A program made the translations under genes and the position numbers. A DNA stretch of 64,000 nucleotides, taken from the NCBI GenBank assembly GCA_963678705.1, contig OY783203.1:27758535-27822534 (forward strand), in the 5' to 3' direction. The stretch is from Panorpa germanica (Eukaryota > Arthropoda > Insecta > Mecoptera > Panorpidae). How positions within the stretch are numbered: position 1 is the stretch's first letter; the number at the start of each line of letters is the position of its first letter. Shown in pieces: positions 12,151 through 23,958 of the stretch. The notes below the pieces were generated by a model, which had not been told where the DNA came from, ran no database searches, and was given only the letters and a program-made list of their open reading frames with translations.

Positions 12151-12934
12151 CTAGAGTTACCCCCGTCGCAAGCGACGACTGTCTTTTGGGTATGAATTGA
12201 ATTTCATTTCAAATTATAATTCCATTTTTAAATTGATATATTAAACTCGTTCCATATTTATTTTACATATAACAACAAATAATTTTTCATATAAACTAAC
12301 TAAAAAAATATATTTTTTTCAACAAAATATAAAATATTTTCAATTTATTCGGAATTAGACCAACTTTTTTCAAAATTTGGGTTTTTTTTTTCGATTCATA
12401 AATTAGGTACTAAAGTTAACCCATATATAATGTTTCAACTTTCTAGCAGAATTTTTACTCTCGGCGAAAAACCGCCCCCGTGCTCACAAATAAAATTTTT
12501 GAATTTCAAATTATTTTTTTTAATATGATATTCAATTATTACACAATCCAAAATTTGAGCTTTCTCCAAAGTTTCCTACCGGGCCCCCTAATTTGCTTGG
12601 CGCCTTTTTTTTAAATTTTGAATTTCTAAGTTTCGAAATATGTTCGCATTTAATAACGTAATACACAAGCAAAATTTCACCTTTCTATATTTTACGGATA
12701 AATGTTATACAGCAAAAAAGAGCCCACTGTTTTTTCCAGTTTTTCCAAACTTACGGGTTTCCAGAAAATTCAGTGAAAAATTCGGGGACGCCAGAAGTCT
12801 TAGAAATTTTATTGTCTACGAAATAGGCGATTTTTAAAAACATTGACGGAGCTGTTTTCGAGCTACTATACAAAATTCACTACCAAACATATAAGAATGA
12901 AAAAAAATATAAGAATAGATATATACACCTGGAA
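12151..12934 (-). mobile_element. Non-autonomous Helitron-like element, copy 2
   Basis: The minus strand ends CGTCGCTTGCGACG, a short spacer, and CTAG at 12154-12151 with T following, which is the same terminus as the copy at 33197. The two copies align end to end. The interior has no transposase or helicase, only AT-rich sequence with homopolymers. The open frames at 12640-12837 and 12834-13025 are chance. A SINE lies about 70 bp beyond its 5' end. Confidence 0.75.
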
Positions 12935-13002
12935 CATAATAATATAGGATATTAAAATTTGTACATAATTTGTTGTTTCCTACAAAAAAAAAAAAAAAGC
13001 CA

Positions 13003-13272
13003 GACGACACAGTGGGCGAGAGCATTGATGCTTGACGCCGACTGCTGTGTCTTCGGGTTCGATCCCCGGACCAGATATATATTTTCTGGGTTTGGTTATT
13101 ATGAACTTATATTGATTATGGTCATACATAATCGTACAGTTATTAGGCAGTGGTGTAGCCCACATATATGAGGCCACGACACCATAAATACTGCCAACAT
13201 TGAAGGAGGTCGTCGGTGATAGGACTCAGCATCGGAAATAGGCCGACGTTAAATAAAAAAAAAATAAAAAAA
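13003..13272 (+). mobile_element. tRNA-derived SINE, best copy
   Basis: The head carries an A-box-like GTGGGCGAGAGC and a perfect B box in GGGTTCGATCCCCGG (about 13056-13070), as in RNA polymerase III promoters. It is followed by TATTTTCTGGGTTTGG, a conserved body and the tail GGACTCAGCATCGG, AATAGGCCGACGTTAAATAA and an A-rich end. The target duplication reads TACA(A)nGCCA, at 12981-13002 and 13273-13285, with a longer A run on the left. At least ten partial copies lie elsewhere in the window. Confidence 0.88.
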
Positions 13273-13289
13273 TACAAAAAAGCCAAATA

Positions 13290-15384
13290 GCGGGCTTTTG
13301 ATATATCAGTAACAGTATCAATGCATCTCCTACGCGGCGCCTAGTAATAATTTATTTATTAGGGTGGTAGCACTGCATGTCATACAAAATGTAATACATA
13401 ACCTTTTATTTTATAGAAATATATACGTATACAGAAAAAAAAAAAAGAGTTAAGCGGATCAATTTCATTTAAATGCAAACAGTTCATTTAATCGATCAAA
13501 AGCCTCATTGTTTATATTGGCTTTTTAGATCAAATACTTGGATACACACATGTAGGTATATATGTGTATTTCAACCTTAACCCTTTATTTACTTTAATAA
13601 ACGTATATTAGTTTATTACTGTATATAAACCCGTTATTTGTTTCATATTTTTCAAACAACTTTTTTATCGAAAGAGGGTTGCAATTTGCAATAAATGTGT
13701 TTGATTTAAAAAAAAAATAGGTTTTGTAGTACTATGTGTATGAATAATAAATATTTTGAGACTTTAGAAGACTTTAGAGTGAAGTGAATCCGGTGAATCC
13801 GGTGTAATCATTGGTGAACCCGGTGGGAATTGTTCGGTTGTTTGTTACAAAGTTTAATTTATGTAAGAAAATGTAACTTTAAAGCGAAGATTACTCTTTA
13901 TGTTGTCTGACCTATGTTTTATATATGAAAGAAAGATTTTCATTGAAAAAACCTTTTATTAAGCTCTTTTACTGAAATAACGAGGTGTACTCGCTTGAAA
14001 AATATCGTCAATAAATAAATTGAAGTAGAAAGAGTTAATAATTATATAAATAATAAATTTCAACTTTTCTGCTGGATATCATATATAAAAATGTAAAGAA
14101 CTTCATCTTATGGTAAGCTTCGATAAATCAATTTATTGTATAAACATAGAAGAGAAGGGAAGCGGTGAGATAGAGCTTTCCAAAACGTAGAAATGCTGAC
14201 AGTAACACATTTATACGAGTAAACGCTTTGCCTTCTCTTCCACGTGCCCAATGGACGCGACTGACATATGCAAAAATTGCTCGACAAGTAAACTTAAGTT
14301 AACAACCCTACAAACAATTTGGATTCCAAGCGTATAAAATTCGAATACTATATTCTCCGGGCCAGATTTAGAGGTGTGGATGCCCCTAATTATTTTCTGA
14401 ATAAAAGGAATAATTTCTTTTCGTCAAGTCTTTTAAAAATTTATAGCTGTTCTCTCTATTGTGAAGGCACCGGAGCAGTAGCTACGCCTGCCGTCCTTAA
14501 ATCCGGGACTGGATATTCTAGAACTCGATCTAATATAGGAGTCGACATATGGGCGATATAGGGTGACTTATCGTCAATAAAAAAAAAAGTGTATCCGTTT
14601 CGAAGGCATTTTGGATCAAAAACGGAAGCGAAAGTTTCAGAAGCATTACCCCACCCCATAAACTTAAGCTTTAAAATACGAAATTTCTTTTCGTGAACGT
14701 ACCCAAATATATTTTCTACCTGTGGGTTAGAACGTGCTTCGAAAAATCGTAGGGAAGTTAAATTGTAAGTTTCCTTCAAATCGAAAATGACATTGCAGAT
14801 AAAAGTCAATACTCTATTGTTTAACAATATAGTTATCTGACAGTAACTATAGTTAAGTTAGCGGACGCCGGGTAATTTCCTAGAAATTTATAAAAGGCAA
14901 ACAAACAATGACACAATGGAAACTAAAAACATAAAAGAAAAACAAAGTGAGGAGGTGAGCTGCAGCTTCAGTTCAGTACGATGTAATGCGGTGCGATGGT
15001 AATAAACGGGAACAAGCACAAAAAATCATTGTTCTGTAAAATATATAACAGAGTGGGTATTTGCATCGCTTAATGCCGTACTGTACTACATTACTGTAAA
15101 ATACCACTATAAATAGAAAAATAATGCAACAAACCACTCACAAATCACTAATTACCAACAAAAGAAAGATAGTTCTTAATTTTATGTTATTTACTTGTTC
15201 TATGACATTTAACAAAATACAATATCGTTTGTTAAGTTGTACAACATTACAAAAATGAAATGTAGGAGAAGCGATTTATTGATCATTTGTACGAGTAATT
15301 TAGGCATTCCATTATCTTTTGTAATTAGTCACTCAATAAGTTTATGCGATGATATATAGATGACGCCATATGACTTTTAGTTAG
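13290..15384. other. AT-rich intronic stretch, no supported gene
   Basis: It includes a 123-codon minus-strand frame (14456-14827) without recognisable domains, and CCGGGCCAGATTTAGAGG near 14358, which recalls hAT ends but is unpaired. Confidence 0.45.
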
Positions 15385-15575
15385 TACCAATCTTCAAACG
15401 ATATGTGCCAAAATTTCATGATATTTCGACATTAATTTATAAGTTGCAACGGTTTTAGTAACGCTATTTTTTTAACTTTCAAAACAATGGAAAAATCTGA
15501 GTTTTGTGTGTTGATAAAGCGCTGCTTTTTAATATGAAAAAATATAGAGTCCGAATAACACTTGTTAAGTCATTA
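15385..15575 (+). mobile_element. Mariner-like 5' UTR and transposase start, decayed
   Basis: The leader sequence (with AAACGATATGTG) is followed by an ATG at 15487 reading MEKSEFCVLIKRCFL, like the start of some mariner transposases, and then a stop. The same leader recurs at 37345. No 3' end was found. Confidence 0.5.
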
Positions 15576-15689
15576 CTTTGCTTGACAGTGTTTTATAGAG
15601 AATATACTCTCTGCTTGAAAAAGAAAGATGACAAGACTGTTACTTATACTGCCTACCTTTAATGACATGATGGCCGAGATCATTGATAG

Positions 15690-16168
15690 TTTAATGTCAA
15701 TTTGTCAAAAACAAAGAAGTAAAAACAATTTCTATTACTAATTGTTATTAAAAACAGCAATTTTAATTATTTCACATTCAATTTTGTTCAACTGTCAAAA
15801 TTAATATTACTAACGACGCATGTGCACCAACTAAATTAATAAAACACGAATGTGTTTTCAAATAACTTCAAAAAGAAAAATCTGAAGCCGTCAAATTTGG
15901 TGATTTGGTTTACGTTTTTGGATTCTGTAAATTTTCGGCGGTTACTTTCATACTAATTTTCAGAATCCTAGTTTATAAAAATAGTGCTCTAGCAAAACAC
16001 CTTGTGCAATTTATTAATGCTACTTTTTTGAAATATGTATTTAAGGGCATCAAGAGATTAGTACTATAATAAATGCATTCACATTCAAATAATTCAAGAA
16101 ATCTGTTCTGGAAAACGTGAAAACGTGAAAACGTAAATTAAATATCAAAATAGTGAGAGTGGGAATAA
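15690..16168 (+). repeat. Family C repeat copy interrupted by a ~218-bp insertion
   Basis: The left part (to 15865) and right part (16093-16168, with AATTAAATATCAAAATAGTG) match the complements of 53985-54262 and 54318-54570. The middle is a separate repeat flanked by TTCAAATAA at 15857-15865 and 16084-16092. Confidence 0.65.
15866..16083 (+). repeat. Short interspersed repeat nested in family C
   Basis: It shares GAAAAATCTGAAG, TTCGGCGGTTACTTTCAT and TCAGAATCCTAGTT with the complement of 17050-17275. The 9-bp direct repeat at its edges suggests transposition. No TIRs or RNA polymerase III boxes were seen. Confidence 0.6.
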
Positions 16169-17049
16169 GGCTTAAAGATTCACGAGAATCAGTTGACAGA
16201 ATTTTAAGAAAACTCCATCCTACACTTTTTGCTCTCTTTCAATAACCCAGCTGTACTATTTTGTACTAAAAATGCCAAAATAAAAACCTAATATGTAGAC
16301 TATATGTACTAGGTACTAAAATAAACCAATATACTCGTAGTTTAGTATGTTTACATACATGTTTTAAGGTTTAAGGTATTTACAGTTCAACAACTGGCGC
16401 TACGGGCTCTTAACCTCCGCTACGTACGAGTATTGTTTTCGATTTTCCTCGGAACGCTATCGTAGATATAATGGAACAGGTGTCGTCGCGTATTTATGTG
16501 TAACTTTTATTTCGATTTCACCATTGTTGTTCTATAGTGGATGCATGAAAAGACTTCTTTGAATATAAACAGTATATCATATACACGTAGCCGTAGTATG
16601 TATTACTAAATTACTATAAGAAAACGAGAACAACATTTTCTTTTTATATAAAGTATACAGTTAATAGTTTAATTTAATAATAATAATTTGCGGGTAACTG
16701 ACTCTGACGAGGGAATATAGAACTTCAAGTAATTAGTGACTAATATACCAGCCCTTTAACAGTAACACACAATTTTTGAATGTTCAAAGTATTTTGAAGA
16801 TCCGAAATATTTGCAAATTTATTTATTAATCTGCTTAAAGTGTTACCAACTTCATGCTGCTGTAGCAACCAAACGGCTAGTGATAGCGAGCTCATTTTTT
16901 GACAAGTGTCAGTCTGTTATGTTGTTTACAGTTAAAAACAGTGATCGAAATGGAATTCAAAGACAATAGCTTTGTATTTGGATGAAAATTCGCTACCAGT
17001 CATTGATAATGAGCTCCGACATTTACATGTGAATAAAATGTATTTGTAA

Positions 17050-17275
17050 ATGTATTTATTTATAGTATTAATCCCTTGATGCACTTAAATGAATATGTCA
17101 AAAAACTAGAATTAATAATTTGTCCAAGGTGTTTTCTAGAGCACTATTTTTATTAACTAGGATTCTGAAAATTGTTATGAAAGTAACCGCCGAAATTTTA
17201 CAGAATCCAAAAACGTCGCCAAATCACCAAATTTAAAAGCTTCAGATTTTTCTGTTTGAAGTCATTTTAAAAAGG
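17050..17275 (-). repeat. Inverted partner of the repeat at 15866
   Basis: This is about 160-220 bp and nearly identical to the complement of 15866-16083, about 1 kb away. The pair could form a long stem if transcribed together. Confidence 0.65.
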
Positions 17276-17974
17276 TAGTATGCAAAAATAGCCTACACAC
17301 CATATATAACTCCGGAAATGATGTCTGTCAAAATTCGATGGAAAGTATACGGTACTAAATCTCCTACAGAGATGAGTATTTAAACGAGATAAAATTCCAT
17401 GCATAATGAATTGTTATAAATTAAATTGATAAGAATAGAACAAAAATGTTTATTTGTTTAATGATAACTTGTGTAACTAACAATCAGATATAAATAAACT
17501 CGTACATTTATAAAGAATTCGAAATATAAAGAAACAGTTTATGATTAGAAATTGATGAATATTAATTAAATTTCAATCTCTCTTCTACTTTGTTAATAAA
17601 GTTAATGACTTTCTTAACTTCGTTAGATTTGTTCGTATTATTAATCTGTAGTTACGGCAGAAAATTTGTAAAATTTCGGAAATTCGATACATCAGAAAGT
17701 TCAGGCTGGTGAGAACAAACGGTTAATCCGCCACTGTTTTAGACGCTGAGAAATTAAGTTCATTAACAAATTTAAAAACCAACCGACGGTTGTTAATAAA
17801 TGTAGTTAAAAAAAATGATCACAAAAAATATATGTCAAAAAATGTATATCTCCAGAGTATTTTAACTGCCGAACCTGGTATTACGCTTCGTTCTGTCCTT
17901 GGTCGGCCACCCTTAATAACGCCCCTTTATCTTAAAATCTTTTAGTAAATTAACTTAACTTATTCAGCCCACAT

Positions 17975-18115
17975 CTTACGTGGCCGGCGGGCGGCGGACG
18001 GTGAACGACGGACGGCGGGATCAGGGATTCAATCCGCCAGGCGCGACCCTGGCGGCGATGATGCCTGTTGCCCGTTGCGCGTTGCAGCCCATTCGGACAA
18101 CGAGGCGCCTGCTTT
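17975..18115. other. Second CpG-rich island in the putative Dll intron
   Basis: GGCCGGCGGGCGGCGGACGG and following bases include a short inverted repeat, GCCAGG.GCGACCCTGGC. It has no recognisable coding on either strand and no mobile-element ends. Confidence 0.45.
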
Positions 18116-18308
18116 ATACAACCATATTATAGGCTTTTTAAGAACCATCAAAACTCTTCAAAAGATTTCTTTTCGGGTTAAACGTTGTGTTTCAGTCGCA
18201 AGATGCGATTCATGTTTATTGATGTTCGTTAAACGTTTAGCCGTCCATATATTACAGAACATTAAGAAATACTCAGCCTGTAAGAATATATATTACTTAG
18301 AATCCTAA

Positions 18309-18370
18309 TGACGCAGTGACCGAGAACGTTAAGGCATTAACGCCAGGCTGCTATGATTTCGTGTTGGACT
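18309..18370 (+). mobile_element. SINE head fragment
   Basis: GACGCAGTGACCGAGAACG and ACGCCAGGCTGCTATGATTT correspond to the SINE head. No body follows. Confidence 0.45.
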
Positions 18371-18529
18371 TTGGAAAAAGCGCTTTTGATGTTGTTTCGT
18401 TTAATTATAATCAAACTTTTATCGACTGGATTTACATTACCGTAAGAAATCAGAAGTTTTGAAACGTGCAAACAGATAAACAAACTAGTCTTCCACTTTA
18501 CATTTTATAACATAATATTTGACATTTTT

Positions 18530-18670
18530 GCTCCTATTCTGTATGGCTTATTTAAGCGATCTTAAAATGTCATCGCAGAATTATGACGTCACATGATTTC
18601 TATTTCAGGTGACGTCATTATTCTTCGAAGAAATTTTAAGATCACTGAAAATGACATGCAGAATAAGAGC
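18530..18670. mobile_element. 141-bp hairpin MITE with two TGACGTCA sites
   Basis: The whole interval is an imperfect palindrome: left arm CTCCTATTCTGTATG, GATCTTAAAAT; right arm complement CTCTTATTCTGCATG, GATCTTAAAAT. Each arm carries TGACGTCA (18584-18591, 18610-18617), the CREB/ATF consensus. No target duplication is clear. Confidence 0.7.
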
Positions 18671-19761
18671 TCAAAAAAGTGATATAATGTAAAGTGATAT
18701 TATTCTCTCTTAATATTAAGAATATTTAACTTCAATATTTAAAATATGCGCATAAAGGAAATAAAAGTAAATATCAACAAACAATGAAATTTAGCAAGCT
18801 AAGGCGATAGTTTGCTTAGTTCTTAGTAAGAAAAAGAAATTGAAAAGGTATTTACAAAAGAAGTGGCTACAGATATGTTAATGAGAGTATTAGAAAAAAG
18901 TAAAAAGAACTTCAATTAAATTTAATCTTCATTAGCAATAACATAATCATATTTACAATGGCGAAACAGATGTGTTAATTCAGTTTTCTGTCAATTTTCG
19001 AGCTAAAGGACAACATATCTGTACGTCCAAAGTAAATAATCATAATTGACAAGTCTAGCAAAAATTTTGTTTTAAAATATTTTTTTAAGGAAAGTTTAGT
19101 TATATTTCTTAGCGAATCAATTTAATATAGAAATTGTTACAAATTTTAATGTTAAGTAGAATAAAATGTTATTACATATATGTTCTTATTACGAATAATT
19201 AGTGTTCTATTGAAATGAAAATCTCAAAACCAATAATTTTGTAGTTAAAATACGTAAAAGAAAATTAGTACGTTTTGAAAACAGTTTGTCATAAATCTAG
19301 TAAAACCTTTAACTGAAGACTACCTGTTAAAAACGGTTACATACATTTAAGGTTTATTTAACTTAAAAAAAGGTTGTTTGTTACATAACATTTTTTCGAT
19401 TATATAACAAAAGTTATTCTTCGACATAAATTTAATAAAATATTTTACGCAAGATTACGTAATATAACATATTGCATTAATATATTAGTACCTTTACATT
19501 TATCTAATGACAATGTATCAGAGTTATGTAAGACTTCGAGAAGTAACAAAACGAATTGTTAGGTAAAAAGTATTACGTTAAATAATACATGAGTTTACGT
19601 TTTATATTTAGAGAGTTATGAATTATTTACTATTTCAGGAAATAATTTATAGATAGAAGAATGGTGATATTAGAACGATGTTACTAGATAAGTTCTTGAT
19701 AAATAGCAAAGATCTAGGAACAATTAAATAAGCAGTAGCTTGCCGTCTCTCTAGGTAAATA

Positions 19762-19906
19762 ATAATATATGTATAAAACGCCGGATTAACTTTTTAAAGG
19801 ACCAAAAAATTGTAAAAGTCACAAAATTTTGTATAATATATGTATAAAACGCCGGATTAACTTTTTAAAGGACCAAAAAATTGTAAAAGTCACAAAATTT
19901 TGTATA
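19762..19906 (+). repeat. Exact 71-bp tandem duplication
   Basis: Units begin at 19762 and 19833, identical across AAAACGCCGGATTAAC and AGTCACAAAATTTTGTAT. Confidence 0.95.
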
Positions 19907-22900
19907 TTAGGTGAAATCGTTTTCGTAACAAGTAATTTTTGTTATGTTGCATATACCTTAAAGATATGTAACTGTGTTTAGAGGGTCAGCATCATTTGTG
20001 GAACAACTGTTTCCATTTCTGTTGATAAGATTAAGAATGTCCACTTACCCAAAACAAAAGAAACTCTTTTATTTTCAATATTGCAACCAAAAAATGTATT
20101 TCGTTTTCAGTCTTGTAAAAATTTCAATTAATAACGTTATATCATTTTAGACTCCTTTATTTTATAATCCTCGTACAATTCTAATAATGAAGAAATATTT
20201 AGCTGTTCTATTTACACGGGTAAATCAGAATAAGTGAACGAATGAGAATGAGTGCATATGTACTTGTATCTGTATTATATCCGTAAATGTACTTCGTTCA
20301 TAAACATGGAAAGCTATTAAGCTTTTACCTCAGCTATTTAAGTACTTAATATCGAAATACAAAAAAAGTACTTAAATCAAAGTGCTAGACTTCAAGTTTC
20401 TCTTGCATGCGTTACTTATTCAATTTAATGTAATTTGAGACAGATTGAGACGATAGAAATTAAATTAGTACTTTATTAAAAAAAAAAAAAATTCACTCAA
20501 TATATTAAAAAATAGTATCTAAAAATTCATTAAAATTAACTAAAGTGTAAAAGTATATTCTGTAATACAAAAGTCTTTAATTCAGATAATTATTTTGCTT
20601 CGATTTTAACGGAGAATATTTTATTTGTCTGTTAATACTCACTGAAGACTGTTATGTACCTAATATACAATCTAAATTCACCATTTTACGCCTTGGCATG
20701 TTTATAAAACATTTTAAGGATTATAAAATCTTAAGGAGACCTTTTTAAAGATCAGTTTTAAAAATAACTACAAAATAATAAAATAATACTCTTCAGAATA
20801 AATATTACTAAGTTTTGTATAAGTAAAATACTAGATAAATGTAAGCTAACATCCACAAAACAAACCTTATCGAGAATCAAACCTGAGCTTAACATAGTAA
20901 GCTTATCGTTGACTTTTAACGATTTTAGTTATTCTGAAAATAATTTAGAATATTTTAATATTACGACTTTAGAATATTTAACAGATAATCATATGAATAC
21001 TACTTTGTACCAATCAGAATACTTAGGTAATATAATGTTGCAGTATTAAACATAATCTATCAACAAAGCGAGCGTTTTGTATTCCTTTTTCTGTTTAGAC
21101 AGTGTACCATATTTTCGAATAAAACACGAAAAAATGTATACAACAGTAATTTTGCAATAGAATTCTCAGTTAACAACACTAATTGAAAATTAAAAAAAAA
21201 AAAAATGCAAAACGTATGGAACATTTTTTAATAAATAGGAAACGCTATACCTATTGTAAATTTTAGTTTTGCTAAAAGTGTTATCACCCCTGACACAATT
21301 GACTTCCAAGAAGCTAGGTATTTGTTATTAGTTGCACGCTAATTTATATTTTTGTTAACTAATTACAAAATAGAAACAAAACAAAGATTAGATTAATTAA
21401 TATTGTATAATTATTTACGACGGTTAAGTTTTAATAAACAAATTTGACGATCTGGAAAGTTTTTTATAAATAACAATAAAACAGTATATTTTATTTCAAT
21501 AAATTGTTTTTTCTTTATATATAATTTTTTATTATTGAACCAGCGGCAAAGAAAATTATTGGCTCATTAAAATTGATACTTTTTGGAGAAGTTTAGAGAA
21601 ATTAATCATTAAATATTTTGAAAAGTTGTGGTTGCTAGAGTGATAAACAGATTAATAAGATTGATCAGATTGATAAGTACATTAAAGTAGGCAAAGAGCA
21701 TTATTTTGCTAGTTTCAGTGTTTCGCTAGGAACCTATATACTTTTGGCGTATTTCAAAACATCGCTAGAACCTTGTATCTGTATTTAGATACATAATATT
21801 GCTAGACTGATTATCGCAACGTTACTTGTTGACACTACGTCTTGTTTAGATTTTAAGTGATTAAAATTATTAATATATAAACTTTTTGTTATCTATAAAT
21901 CAAATTTAATTTTTATAAATAATGTATTTTTAACAAAGATCATAAATTAAACCTCCATTATTACGTTAACCATAACTGTTGATATATATTTTAAGGTATA
22001 AAATGCGTGATATTGTAGAACTCACTAATGAACAAAAGTTCAAAGTGTAAAAAAGGTTATTTCACTAAATGACTTAATCAAAAATTTAATTAATTTTAAT
22101 AATATATTGACATTGCATTAGTTGTAATCTATGATTGGTAGTTAAAGGACTTTTCTTTTAATTACATTGATTACTATTTAAAAATATAAATGTTAAATGT
22201 TGATATGTAAAAATCCGCCATTTTGTGACTTGATATTTACCATAAAATGGTGTCAAATATGTATAACAAAGTTGAATAAAAAGAAATATTATCTTTCATG
22301 AAACAGGTAATAAATTAATTCTGAAACTTAGCGCACGGATACTTTGCGTATATATGTTAATGATTTCCTTCGAGCTCGTTTGGGCTCGTTTGGGCCTCAG
22401 CCGCAGAACTGCATTAGTTAATATTCAAAAGTAGGGTTAGGTCCCGGTGGTTGTTGGCATCGCCCACAAACCTACAGAAGGTTGAAATTTAATAGTTGAT
22501 GAAAATTTCGAAAAGGATGTATCAAAAAATAAAATAAATTTAAATAAAAATAAAAAATGAAAGTATTTTCTATAAAATATGCATTTGTATACCTTGATAT
22601 TTATATACATATTTTTCAATAAATAATAGGTTAATAAAATCTACATAAATATTATTAATAATTCACTATTATAAAATATTAATTATAGTAATTATAAGTA
22701 ATTAATTTAGCAAATATTCAAATTTTCTATACATAAATTTAATAAATCGTATAAAATACATTAAAAATTACCAAATTTAGGTTTCTGTTTATTTTAACTT
22801 AAGGACTGAATTATTATTAGCAATAATATGGTACAAGAAACCTGCGAGACTACAAGTACTTCGGATGGAGTACCGTCGGATGGTTAAATAGCTAAATCGT

Positions 22901-23593
22901 TAATTGATAAAGTGGTAATTATGCAAAGAGTGAAGCAATTATCTCATCAAATCTTAAGGCAATGTTTCAAAGTAGCGTTAATTGTGCGAATAAGATGTAA
23001 CACACCAATTAAAGATTCTAAGCTAGCTGCTAGGGTAAACGGTACTGTCTATCGTATGTACTCGCGTTAAGTGCATCATATGGAATACGTTTGGAATTAA
23101 TTCAATCTCTGGTTCATATATTTGAATTATTTATTCCATATTCTTGTAAGCAGTGCAATCTAAATCGAATGAAAAAACTGAATGAAAATTATGAATTGAT
23201 TCTGATAAGAACCATGCAGAGAAATGATGTGTATGATTACGTTGATAAGAATTACATCTGTAAAAGCATATCTGCTGCAAAGAAGTATTGACTAGATTTG
23301 ATTTTGCTTAGAAATAATGGTCGTTAAATAACTAGCAAATGCCAGTGTTAATATATGAGGGAATAGCGTTATCGTATGCTCGCATATATGATGTAATTTG
23401 TAATGACGAGAACCGATCTTTAGGTGGCGACAGGAGATGAGTCCATTAGCAACGGGAGCTCCAACAAGGGTCCAGGGTATTAGGTCAAACTCTGACAGCT
23501 CCCCTCTCTCTGACCCCCCGACCCACCGTTCATTAATATTGCTCATAAATGATACTAACCAGAAAACTAAGAAATAATCTGTGATAAACTCAC
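19907..23593. other. AT-rich, transposon-poor stretch next to the Dll exon
   Basis: Over 3.6 kb I see no TIR pair, SINE or non-LTR remnant and no coding frame beyond chance. Relative lack of insertions near the exon may indicate regulatory constraint, or only older repeats. Confidence 0.4.
23588..23593 (-). other. Dll: Splice donor of Dll exon 1
   Basis: The minus strand reads G/GTGAGT directly after the SSPPKD codons. The frame continues past it into non-conserved residues. It is a full match to the metazoan 5' splice-site consensus, placed where conservation to Dll ends. Confidence 0.85.
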
Positions 23594-23858
23594 CGTCTTT
23601 AGGAGGGCTACTGCATGGCGGGGCGTACGACCCCAAGTGATAACCAGAATAACTATTTTGGTGCATCGATGGAAATGAATAACCCAGAGCCCCTCTTGGA
23701 CTAGGGAATCCGCCTTCCTGGGGTCCTTGTGATCCAAAATGTTGATATCCTCCACGTATGGCATTATATCCATGTTGTTGGAGTTCTATAAACGCCGATT
23801 TAGAATTTATAGGCGTCTGTGGCGGCTCTGGAGGAGCCGGTGGCCCTAATGGCTCCAT
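23594..23858 (-). CDS. Dll: Distal-less homeobox protein, first coding exon
   Basis: Distal-less is a nuclear homeodomain transcription factor that specifies distal appendages. This exon encodes 88 residues plus one base of a split codon. From the ATG at 23858: a proline-rich start (residues 1-18), SAFIELQQHGYNAIRGGYQHF (21-41), GFPSPRGALGY (50-60) and SMHQNSYSGYHLGSYAPPC (64-82), ending SSPPKD (83-88). These blocks align in order with the Drosophila and other insect Dll N-terminus as I know it. The exon stops at AAAGACG/GTGAGT, an ideal donor in phase 1, so the next codon is G|NN, consistent with the Asp or Glu that follows PPKD in relatives. I chose this ATG because it has G at -3 and G at +4. 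The frame stays open upstream to a stop near 23957 with no other ATG, so a further 5' coding exon is possible but less likely. The homeobox itself is not in the window. Confidence 0.9.
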
Positions 23859-23957
23859 CCCAGGTTGTGGTGTTCCCGGCGGGGCCCCCTCAAAGGGGCT
23901 CCCGAGCTCGGTAAAGTTCAACGTGTTGGGGCCGTGGTTTGCCACTTTTTCAAATTA
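23859..23957 (-). other. In-frame open stretch upstream of the Dll ATG
   Basis: The Dll frame remains open for about 30 codons before the chosen ATG. It is rich in Gly and Pro (for example GAPPGTPQPG) and is closed by an in-frame TAA near 23957. It has no ATG, and a polypyrimidine tract expected of a splice acceptor is not evident just upstream. I read it as GC-rich 5' UTR. The alternative is a coding extension from an upstream exon. Confidence 0.5.
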
Positions 23958-23958
23958 T

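Larger units (their letters stand above)
1..23593 (-). other. Putative Dll intron 1 (5' part, continues beyond the window)
   Basis: Minus-strand sequence downstream of the Dll donor. I searched by eye and in translation for the homeodomain (WFQNRR and flanking residues) on the minus strand of 1..23593 and saw none, so the second coding exon must lie outside the window. The interval is AT-rich, holds no other host coding sequence that I can support, and is populated by the repeats listed separately. That it is intron rather than intergenic follows only from the orientation of exon 1. Confidence 0.6.

Noticed and set aside
13003-13080. Possible tRNA gene because of a perfect B box
   Set aside because: No acceptor or anticodon stem pairing, and the sequence continues into a repeated body and A-rich tail with a target duplication; it is a SINE.
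14456-14827. 123-codon minus-strand frame
   Set aside because: No recognisable motif, no homologue I know; overlaps a possible hAT-like end.
23292-23593. Continuation of the Dll open frame beyond the donor for about 100 codons
   Set aside because: Conservation to Dll stops at the GTGAGT donor, and the residues after it are not Dll-like; read as intron.
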